Assembly: GCA_022225965.2 (NCBI GenBank)
Contig: JAKJXP020000136.1
Location: forward strand, 35,374 to 99,373
From: Diatrype stigma
Lineage: Eukaryota; Ascomycota; Sordariomycetes; Xylariales; Diatrypaceae
Length of the DNA stretch: 64,000 nt
Direction of reading: 5' to 3'
The stretch's first letter is position 1. Each line of letters begins with the position of its first letter. Below are positions 55,272 through 64,000 of the stretch, in pieces. The translations under genes and the position numbers were made by a program. Below the pieces are notes generated by a model, which worked only from the letters and a program-made list of their open reading frames with translations, was not told the origin of the DNA and made no database searches.

Positions 55272-58200
55272 CTTCGATCGGATCGGATCGGATCGGATCG
55301 CTTCTGTGATTCTATTCTAATCGGCGGAAGGGTTGACTCAGGAAAGAAAAAACGAATGCTATAGGTTTACTACCCTTTATGTCCCGACTAGGATAAGAAG
55401 GAAGGAAGGAAAGAATGAATGAATGTCCTTTCGTAATTAGATGACCAGAAGGCTCATCACGAACTTAAGAGCTGACTACCGACAATGAAGGCGACGATGG
55501 ATGATGCTCCATGCATACTATTGTCCCAAGATGTTTTCTTCGGATGGAACATTTCTGATGGAGACACACACGATAAATATATCATAAGCAAGCACATGGA
55601 TAGGTACGTTATTAATACTAGTAGCTGTCACCAGGTAATCCCAAAAATAGTTTTCGAAACGAAACAGAACCCCCTCCCTTCCCCAAAACAAAACAATCAG
55701 GGGGTGGGTGATGCTGCGGGTGGGCGGGTTTGGTGTTATTGACGTTTATTGTGGCCCATAAAAAACCCCAACTCTAATTCCCTTAGCGTGTGCAGTCCGA
55801 TCCCCTGGCTCCAGATGTAGGTATGGAGGTATGTAGGTATGTACTATGTATGCGTGCACCTGCTATTAAGAACAGGGCAAGCATTAACCAAGCCTTGGGC
55901 CTGGAGTCGGGCGGTAAGAGAACCGAAGAGGCAGGGAAGGGGAACAGAACGAGGGAAAGAGGGGCAGGATAGAAAAGAAGGCCGCGAAACATGAAACATC
56001 GACAACATTGAAACGAAGCTGGCTGTGTAGGTGCAAGTATGCGTACGAAGGAAGCTATGCGTATCAGATGAGTCTGGAGGTGTAAGTTGAATGCTCCCTT
56101 CTACGTAATTGCCCCCCTTCTACGTAATTGCCCCCCTCCCCCCACCCTTCCACTCCGGCGAACGACGACCCATGGGACTGTTCCTCTAGCTACCGGGTAG
56201 TCCGTTCTAGGTTTTCTTCTGTGACACGACACACTTCCACATACGTACATCACCTACATGGTACACAGTAGGTAGCATGCGGGAGTCGAAGTTCCAGCAA
56301 CGTGGGTTTCTATTCGTGGATCACCACCACCGGGATGATCGGTGATGCTTTCAGCGGTCTTAACTACATCTACGGAGAAATGCGTAGTGAGTGATGTAGG
56401 CGTGTCAGTGTGTATGCGTTTGTGCAGGGTGACGAGATGTCGGTGATTACCATGAGCGCTTGGAGCGTCCCTTACATACGTCCGTCTGCATGCCTGTCTG
56501 CAGGGTCTAACCGTAAGGCTAGGGGATTCCCTATACCCAGCAGCTGCTTAGCTACTTAGGTACTTCGTAGTTAACGAATCGGTTACCAGCTTCTACGGGC
56601 ATGTAGCTATTTCGACCGTGGAGCTCTAACAGCTCCTCACCTCTGGCATTTCCCAATACAGAAAGCCTAGGTGAGCTACCATCTAATCAGAGCTCGAAAA
56701 GAAGCGCGGCGATGATGCACATGTGCGTGCTGTGAATCTGTGATGAACACCACCAACATCCAACTGCCGCCGCAATCGACACGGCGCACCAATTACGGCC
56801 CAGATTGGCACCCCCCGCACCGTGGCACCGCAACGCCGGCGGCTACAGCATCAATTTCCCAGCTTTCCGAGCTGCCCAAAATAGCTCCCGGGGACGCTAA
56901 TGCGTGCGCCCCTTGCTAGCCTCATCCCATCGCTACCGATAACTACCTGTAACCTAGTATCGATAGGTACGATCAGGATTGGGTTCTCGGATGTTGGTTC
57001 CAGACTCGTGATCCCTCCCAGTGGGTGCCAAAAATAGACCGGTTCAGAGAAGGTTCGCCCGGAGACCGCTCCGTAGGCTATTCATTCATATTCGATTGTC
57101 CCGCCCAAAAAGGTTGGATAACTGTTGTTCAAATCATCTCGGTTTATTACACGTAGAGCAGCTAGAAAGCCTGCTTACGTAGGTACATATATACCAAGTA
57201 ATTAGGTAACATTTCAACATCAACCATCTCATGGTCACCTAGCGGCGAAGCACATGTAGATTAGTCTTCCCCTTTTCTCAGAGACTTGATGATGTCAGTC
57301 ACTCGCTTTACGCTCTGTCGGTCATCTCCTGGGCTGTAACCCTTCCACTGTTTCCTCAATAGTTATTATATACGCACATATATGAGACTTCGACGCCTTG
57401 TAATCGCCTTGTAATTACAGGAAAGAAGTTATCATGGAGAAATTGCAGATACCTACCTTGAGTCCATTCCCTCATACTATTCTCCTGTAATTATGGGGCT
57501 CTCTCACCAGAAGCCACGAGTAACTATTGTCGTTTATATGTGCTTGCCGAAATTAGCTATGAGGTAGTCATAACAGGACTACATGACGATAAAGGATAGT
57601 GTGCTAATAGTTAAGTGTTCGTAAGAACTTCTCGTCTGTATGTCCCAGAAAGGTTTGAGACAGGACATCTTCAGTTAACCTTCCAGCATCATTCAATCCA
57701 GTCTTACCCTTACGAAGTACCAAGCGAACCCCGAGTCATGATATAGTAGGAGTTCTCATGCTGACACTGCTAGCCCTTAACGTCATCAGCGTCTTCTTGC
57801 GAGAGGTAGTTAAGTAGTCTAAGACCTCTCATCTCCCCGGTTAGCTCAGTACGGGCCAGTGTCAAGTGATCAAGGTCCAGGTAACAAAGGGGTCGCCAGG
57901 CCCAAGCTCCGACTGATGAGCTAATAAGACCTCCTGAAGAGGGGGTTTGCTCACGTTACCTATATCTACATAACTTATGCTACCTAAATAGGTATGGAAG
58001 TATTATAGCGAAGTGTCTGCCCCCGCCGAGATGAATTTGCGCATGGGCAACCAGCAAATGCCTACAGCCATGCGCATATTCTTTTCGGCAGGGCCCGAGT
58101 GTATAAGTCACGGTCGATGCGTCCGGCGAGATATCGCGTCGACGCGTTGCCATAGCCTCGGGATATTTGGGGACTACGTCGACACACCCCATGTTATGTT

Positions 58201-59125
58201 GTGGATTTCCCGCTTATGGAGATGCGCAAATATCGGAAAGATTTTCATTGCGTGCCTGTGTTGGAATCAGATACACCCCGAACTTGGGAAAGCACGATCG
58301 TACAATTCTTTAAACACGTGGGGTTTAAGACAGGCTTATCTGAATACAAAGTCTTAGGTCGGAATCGGAATCGCATGTGACCTGGTTCCTTCGTACCAAG
58401 TGGGCAGCCAAGACAAAAGACAAAAGACAACCTTGAAGACACCAAAACTTTCAACGACTTTATGTCTGCATAGTGCGTCAGGCCTGCCACGTTATTCCAA
58501 CACCAACACCCAATTGCCCGCACTGCAATTGCGTCCCCTACATAGTAGCCACCATACATGCATATATCATGACCCATCCAGTCGCGTTCATAGGTCGCCT
58601 CGACGCCTGGACGCGCAGCAACCTTGGAATTCGGTGATCGGCCTGTCGGTCGAACGACTATTGGCTGTGTGGAGCTCGTTTAAAATCAACATGGCCCGCA
58701 CTGGCGTGGCTGCCGTGGGCGGCGTGGGTATTAATTTGGGTGCCTGAAGCCCAGAAGCCCAGAAGCCCAGCCAGCACTGCCAGCCTAACCTGAGGCTGAA
58801 ACAGGTTCGACGTCACTAAAGCTAACGGCCGCTTCTAACTTCTAGCTTCTAGTCTGGAAACTAACGAGCTTGTAGCTTGCCTGCCTTGCACACTGAGCCC
58901 GAGAGAAGTAGGGAGGCGATCGACCGATCGAAGAAAGCACCAGAAGACATCACCGGGCTAGTGTTCATTCCGTCTGCCGTACCTGGACTGCCGTACCTAG
59001 ATACATACTTACATGTAGAGAGATGCCATGAGAAGACTCTTGCCTGCTCGCTTCATTAGCAAGATTAGGAACACCGCAGACCGCGACGCACGCAACGTCC
59101 CCTCCCGTCCCCCCCACCCGCTAAT
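55272..59125. other. Large gene-free region
   Basis: Nearly 4 kb without a supported gene. Short open frames have no motifs. Noted sequence: GGATC repeats right upstream of 55271 (a GATCG run near 55276-55300), two copies of CTTCTACGTAATTGCCCCCC (56100-56139), and several TACATACATG blocks. A GGTTAGCTCAGTACGG string at 57838 looks like a tRNA D-arm box, but no T-arm or cloverleaf follows. Confidence 0.55.
56100..56139 (+). repeat. Two direct copies of a 20-bp unit
   Basis: CTTCTACGTAATTGCCCCCC occurs twice in a row. It is followed by a C-rich stretch. Confidence 0.7.
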
Positions 59126-61033
59126 ATGCGGCTTCTGCACGCTAAGACTCTCCGCCTGCTCGAGTTCCCCTACGATGATAACCTCCCCGAGTATGCCGTC
59201 CTGTCGCACACCTGGGGCGCGAGCGGCGATGAGGTGACGCTGAAGGACCTCCACAGCTGGACGCCGTGGTTCAAGCGGAAGCCCGGCTGGACCAAGATCA
59301 AGGGCTGCTGCCGCCAGGCCCTGACCGACGGCATCGAGTACGTGTGGATCGACACCTGCTGCCTCGACCGGCCGAAGAGTACCCAGGCCCAGGGCCAGTC
59401 GACGGTGACGGCGGCGGTCTATCATCATGAGGTTCAGCTCATGTGGCGGTACTACGCCGGCGCCCGCGTCTGCTACGTCCACCTGGCCGACGTGCACGAC
59501 AGCCCGAAGACGAACCCGGAGTCGCCCGACTCCTCCTTCCGGCGCAGCCGGTGGTTCACGCGGGGGTGGACGGTTCCCGAGATGCTGGCGCCCTTGTTCG
59601 TCCGCTTCTACGACGCGTCCTGGAAGTACGTCGGCTCCAAGGCCGAGCTCAGCAAGACCATCGAGGAGGTGACGGGCATCGGGGCGGCCGTGGTGCGCAG
59701 CCCGGCCGAGGTGGGGCGCCAGAGCGTCGCGTGCCGCATGTCGTGGGTGGCTGCGCGGGAGACGTCGAGGGAGGAGGACATCGCCTACTGCCTCCTGGGC
59801 CTGTTCGACGTCGCGTCCATGCCGCTCGATTACGGTGAGGGCCGCCGGAGCGCCTTCCTCCGCCTGCAGCACGAGATCCTGCGCACGTCGAAGGACCAGT
59901 CCCTGTTCGCGTGGGGCTACGGCCTCCCGCTAGCGGGGACCCACGACGATTGCAAGGTCGGCATGCTGGCCGAGACCCCGGCCGCGTTCCGGCACTGCGG
60001 CGAGGTGGAGCCCGTGGTGATGAGCAGCGGCGGCGGCGGCGATGGCAGCAACAGCAGTAGCGTCGTCGTCGAGCCCGCCTTCGAAATCACAGCCACAGGT
60101 CTGCAATTCCAACTACCGATGCACATCGACGAGGCCACGGGCACGGCGCTGCTGAATCTCGAGTGCCGGGTGGCCATCCCCGGGGCCAGCGGGGAGGACG
60201 ACTACTACCTGGTGCTGCCGCTCGACCGGTCGCCGAACGGGCGGGGCGAGTTCGAGCGGCGGCCGTACAGCAAACCGATGCTGGTGCCGCTCGCCAAGCT
60301 GGCGCTGTTCCCGGTCCGCGCCGTTAACACGCAGCTGACGAACCGCCCCCACAGCATGTCCAAGCACATCGAGCTCTCGATCGAGTCCCCCAGGGAGCTG
60401 GCCTTCGAGCTCACCGAGGTCTACCCCCCAAGTGCCCTGCAGGATATGCGCTTTCCCACCTCCACGGACCCACCCTCGAAACCGAAAAACGCCGAGTACA
60501 ACAGCCACGATGCTGCCCGCTTCACCCTCTACCTATCCGACCTGCCGTGGACCATGCTGTCGGTCCAGAGCGCCCTGGGCCACAGGTTCCTGATCTCGCT
60601 GGAGAGGGGTAGCGGCGGCGGCGGCGGCGTCGGTGGCAATAATAGTAGCAGTAGCCTCAGCATCAGCAGCGCGCCCGCCATCTCGTCGCCTTCCAAGATG
60701 CGGAGGACGGTCTCGACCCAGATCGCGGCCGTCCCCGTCTCGCGCTCGCTGAGCGGCCCGCTGAGCGCCGCGGCCTTCAGCCTGCTGCACCTGCTGCCGA
60801 TGTTCGACACCACGCCGGTCGTATGTTGGGCCGACTGCGTCGATCTGGAGGGGATGCTCATCCGCTCGGAATCGCAGACGCCCAGCTCGGGCAACGAGCT
60901 GCGGCGGGTCAAGATCGTCGTGGGCACGCCGGGGACGCCGGGGTCCCGGCCGCTGAGCAGTCTGTCGGCGCCCTTCAAGAAGGCGGGGAAGAAGAAGGGC
61001 AGGAAAGAGAAAGTAAAGAAGTTACTTATTTGA
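59126..61033 (+). CDS. HET-domain protein, HET-E/HET-D-like N-terminus
   Basis: A single exon for 635 aa starting in the style typical of this group (MRLLHAKTLRLLEFPYDDNL). The HET domain covers about residues 1-180: PEYAVLSHTWG, KIKGCCRQALTDGIEYVWID, TCCLDR, WRYYAGARVCYVHLADV and RSRWFTRGWTVPEMLAP. It continues with the EDIAYCLLGLFDVASMPLDY and FLRLQHEILRTSKDQSLFAW blocks that follow the domain in HET-E-like proteins. No NACHT or WD repeats are present; the C-terminal part is low complexity with glycine and serine runs. The usual SSAEL-type motif after CCxDK is replaced by a Gln/Ser/Thr stretch. These proteins act in non-self recognition and cell death after hyphal fusion. Coding GC is high, unlike the other HET gene. 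Confidence 0.88.
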   Translation: MRLLHAKTLRLLEFPYDDNLPEYAVLSHTWGASGDEVTLKDLHSWTPWFKRKPGWTKIKGCCRQALTDGIEYVWIDTCCLDRPKSTQAQGQSTVTAAVYHHEVQLMWRYYAGARVCYVHLADVHDSPKTNPESPDSSFRRSRWFTRGWTVPEMLAPLFVRFYDASWKYVGSKAELSKTIEEVTGIGAAVVRSPAEVGRQSVACRMSWVAARETSREEDIAYCLLGLFDVASMPLDYGEGRRSAFLRLQHEILRTSKDQSLFAWGYGLPLAGTHDDCKVGMLAETPAAFRHCGEVEPVVMSSGGGGDGSNSSSVVVEPAFEITATGLQFQLPMHIDEATGTALLNLECRVAIPGASGEDDYYLVLPLDRSPNGRGEFERRPYSKPMLVPLAKLALFPVRAVNTQLTNRPHSMSKHIELSIESPRELAFELTEVYPPSALQDMRFPTSTDPPSKPKNAEYNSHDAARFTLYLSDLPWTMLSVQSALGHRFLISLERGSGGGGGVGGNNSSSSLSISSAPAISSPSKMRRTVSTQIAAVPVSRSLSGPLSAAAFSLLHLLPMFDTTPVVCWADCVDLEGMLIRSESQTPSSGNELRRVKIVVGTPGTPGSRPLSSLSAPFKKAGKKKGRKEKVKKLLI

Positions 61034-62219
61034 TTGGCAGAATTGAATTGAATTGCCCCACAGTGGCGATGCTGAAGAGAAGTCATGGCTAGAAGAAATA
61101 AACACGGCCATGTTGAAGAGCATCACGATGGGGGGCGGTTGAAGGATGAATAACATAACACAACACAACACAACACCACTGGCCGATACTCACGTGAGTT
61201 GATGCGGAACTAACTTATCACATATTATTTATTGCTTTGTATATACTTTGCTGCTATGTAAATGGAAAGGAGCGGGATAAAATAGGTACTTAACTACAAC
61301 TTTAATTAATCGATTGGATTCTAATTCGTGTCCAGCTTCGACGTTCGTCTTCCGACATGCTGAGAATGCATACGGCGTCTATTGATGATTTGATACTGCC
61401 TACATGTAGCTAGGTGGAATGCTTGCCTGCGATGATGCCGCGCTTGTTATGTTCCTTGTGTTGTAGTTTGTTGTAACTGTCTTGTGGATATATATCAAAT
61501 CATTGGAATATGGCACATCGACACTCGAAATCACGAAGATGGCTGCGTCACGGATGATTGCTTTATAAATGGAACTACCGACGCAGCCAGGTATATACTG
61601 TCTATCTATCTATATGGTGTTATGTAAGTGGTGCATCGCTGTCCTCAATTCTACGAGACAATTGACACACTTGAAACGCTGAGAGTAGGTAGTGAAGTGG
61701 TGACGACACTTGAACGTTACGGCATAATCTCAACTAACCAGAACATTAAAATTTTGCTCCCAAGTACCCAGCATCCCAGCATTGAAGAGTTTGCACTTTG
61801 CGGTGTTTGAGTGCTGCAGCTAAGCGACAAGGCGTCATACTTTCAATTGGTAGGTACATACCTACCTACAAATAACGTTTCTTGTATCACCTACGTCATT
61901 ACAAGCAGAATTGTCCCTGGCGTAGTACAATGACCTCAACGCCCGAAGCTAGGGCGACGTACTTACCTTCGGAACAGCTTCCAAGGCACAACTAACAGCA
62001 CCAAGTGACGAAGTGAATATTTTGTAGGCACCTGCATATATTCCTCGAGGCACCATCCGACGAATCTTCCCTTCACCTTTAGTCTCCTAAGAAACCCAAT
62101 TGCATCAATCATCCTCACGAAGAATAAATCTCCCTCGATCACCTTCTCTTTCTGGCTGCACTCCACTCCTGACACCACCGACGACTCGACACTTCGACCC
62201 TTTCAAAAGTCCATCCAGC
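61034..62219. other. Spacer before the mitochondrial coiled-coil gene
   Basis: No gene is seen. A CACAACACAACACAACA repeat lies near 61158-61175 and a TCTATCTATC repeat near 61601-61612. The last few hundred bases are probably promoter and leader of the next gene. Confidence 0.45.
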
Positions 62220-63449
62220 ATGTTTGCGAGAACCACAGCCCGCGCCGCTCTGCCTCGGGCAGCACGTACCGCGAGAGCCCCGAGAACCTGCAATATTCGC
62301 TACCAGTCATCGAATGCAGCGGGAAGTTCGACAACTGCTGGAGGCAGTTCGCAGCACTTCGCTGCCGGTTTAGCCGGTGGTGTTGCTGCTGCCTCGCTCC
62401 TCTACGGCGCCTACTACCTAACGCCCTCGGGCAAGTTGTTGCGCGGTATCAATAAGGGATCCAAAGAAGCGGCGAAGAAATACCAAGAGGCTTCCCAGAA
62501 GCTGCAGTCTTCCACACCGGATGCGGACCAGGCAATCAACTACATCAAGGAGTTCTGCTACTCATACGTCACATGGCTCCCCGGTGGACGGCAAGCCGTC
62601 GACGCCACGTTCAAGGACGTGGATACGCTTCGACAGAACCATGGCGATGAAGTGAACCAGGCCGTCAACGACGCGTATAGGCAGTTCCAAAAGCTCTCGA
62701 AGTCTGGCCTCAGCCTGGACACAGCGTCCAAGGCATTCGAGGTCCTGGCGGACCTGTCCAAGAAGCTCGGAAGCCTCGCAGGCGACGCCTTGACCGACAT
62801 CCTGGACAACCACCCGCAAGTCAAGGAGAAGTTCGGCGGCAGCATCGATCAGCTCAAGCAGCTGGGCGAGCAGTACGGGCCAGAGGCGAAAGAGCAGGTT
62901 GACCAGACGTGGAAACAGGTCAAGGAGATCATGGGCGGCGGTCTCAGCGCGGCGAACCTAGATAAGGCGCGGCGCCTGGTCGAGGAGAAGGTCGAGCAGG
63001 TGCAGAAGCTCGGAGACGAGGCCTGGAAGAAGGGGCTGGAGCAGGCGAAGCCGTACCTGGACAAGAATCCCAAGGTGAAGGAGCTGGTGGAGAAGAACGA
63101 GGACGCGCTGAAGCGGGGCAATGCGACGGAGTTGTTCCAGAACGCCAAGAAGGCCGTCGACTCGGGCGACTTGGGCGAGTTCGAGAAGTATGTCAATGGT
63201 GCTCTCGACAAGGCCAAGTCGAAGGGCTCGCAGCTTTCCATCGGCGGCATGGGTCTCGAGCAGTACTTCGACAAGATTCCGAACGGCAGCGAGATCCTGA
63301 AGAAGGTCAGCCAGCTGCGGGAGGTGGCGGAGAAGCACGCGGACGAGGGCGAGAAGCTGCTGAAGGAGACCATGGACGAGCTGAAGCAGGTGCTCGAGAA
63401 GAAGTCGCAGAAGGCCAAGGAGATTGTGGACAAGGAGAAGAAGCAGTGA
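62220..63449 (+). CDS. Mitochondrial coiled-coil membrane protein
   Basis: A single exon for 409 aa, with ATG at 62220 chosen because it begins a targeting-type sequence (MFARTTARAALPRAARTARA), rich in Arg and Ala and free of acids. A single hydrophobic span follows at about 46-66 (HFAAGLAGGVAAASLLYGAYYLTP). The rest (about 80-409) is a long helical region with many charged residues and repeated Lys-Glu and Gln-Lys patterns (QVKEKFGGSIDQLKQLG, EQVDQTWKQVKEIMGGG, KARRLVEEKVEQVQKLG, DELKQVLEKKSQKAKEIV), resembling amphipathic apolipoprotein-like or LEA-like helices. It is probably anchored in the inner membrane with a helical domain on one side. I do not know its partner or role. Confidence 0.75.
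   Translation: MFARTTARAALPRAARTARAPRTCNIRYQSSNAAGSSTTAGGSSQHFAAGLAGGVAAASLLYGAYYLTPSGKLLRGINKGSKEAAKKYQEASQKLQSSTPDADQAINYIKEFCYSYVTWLPGGRQAVDATFKDVDTLRQNHGDEVNQAVNDAYRQFQKLSKSGLSLDTASKAFEVLADLSKKLGSLAGDALTDILDNHPQVKEKFGGSIDQLKQLGEQYGPEAKEQVDQTWKQVKEIMGGGLSAANLDKARRLVEEKVEQVQKLGDEAWKKGLEQAKPYLDKNPKVKELVEKNEDALKRGNATELFQNAKKAVDSGDLGEFEKYVNGALDKAKSKGSQLSIGGMGLEQYFDKIPNGSEILKKVSQLREVAEKHADEGEKLLKETMDELKQVLEKKSQKAKEIVDKEKKQ

Positions 63450-64000
<551 letters not shown>

Noticed and set aside
57838..57925. Possible tRNA with a GGTTAGCTCAGTACGG box
   Set aside because: No GGTTCGA-type box and no cloverleaf stems follow at the right distance.
59389..59431. Possible 43-nt intron in the second HET gene replacing the unusual stretch after CCLDR
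   Set aside because: Its length is not a multiple of three and removal would break the long frame that clearly continues.

Overview
The window is nuclear DNA of a filamentous ascomycete (Pezizomycotina, most likely a Sordariomycete). The signs are short GT-AG introns of about 55-240 nt with CTAAC-type branch points, long intergenic spaces, a PacC pH regulator, two HET-domain genes, a fungal P450 and a DUF1810 protein. GC-rich coding blocks alternate with less GC-rich spacers full of TACCTAGGTA/GTATGTACC-type simple sequence. The species cannot be named from the sequence alone. The last 115 bases are pure G and look like a contig-end artefact.

Layout. 1-4.8 kb: no gene seen. 4.8-6 kb: Sin3-binding Stb3-like regulator (+). 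8.5-9.2 kb: broken gene for what looks like two tandem ubiquitin-like folds (+). 9.2-11.7 kb: eroded, gene-free DNA. 11.7-14.9 kb: pacC (+), four exons, preceded by a dense cluster of its own recognition hexamer. 17-18.1 kb: SWR1-complex subunit Swc5 (-). 18.8-19.3 kb: MAPEG membrane protein (-). 20.1-20.6 kb: small CsbD/Hmp1-like protein (+). 21.1-22.5 kb: TIP41-like TOR/PP2A regulator (-). 24.9-26.6 kb: SET-MYND-type methyltransferase (-). 29.3-32.6 kb: a head-to-head pair encoding the two halves of a Tm-1-like protein, the UPF0261/ATP-binding half (-) and the PEP-hydrolase-like TIM barrel (+). 33.1-35.1 kb: unrecognised acidic nuclear-type protein (-). 35.7-37.6 kb: mitochondrial DEAD-box helicase Mrh4 (-). 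37.9-39.6 kb: a non-coding element with about 88-bp inverted ends, an internal minisatellite and a perfect 20-bp palindrome. 40.3-42.7 kb: HET gene (+) with a frame break. 43.9-44.0 kb: intron-containing tRNA-Val(CAC). 44.3-44.8 kb: DUF1810 (-). 46.3-47.7 kb: F-box-like protein (+). 48.7-50.5 kb: four-exon cytochrome P450 (-). 51.7-53.0 kb: PRCC-family protein (+). 53.5-55.3 kb: unrecognised 600-aa protein (-). 59.1-61.0 kb: second HET gene (+). 62.2-63.4 kb: mitochondrial coiled-coil protein (+).

Most genes are housekeeping regulators (chromatin: Stb3, Swc5, SET-MYND; signalling: PacC, TIP41; RNA and mitochondria: Mrh4, PRCC, tRNA-Val) and do not form one pathway. The clearest functional pair is the divergent Tm-1-like couple, whose products correspond to the two domains of a single plant protein. 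The accessory part is 37.9-48 kb, where the inverted-repeat element, HET gene, tRNA and DUF1810 gene lie together. The most notable regulatory signal is the PacC-site cluster upstream of pacC.
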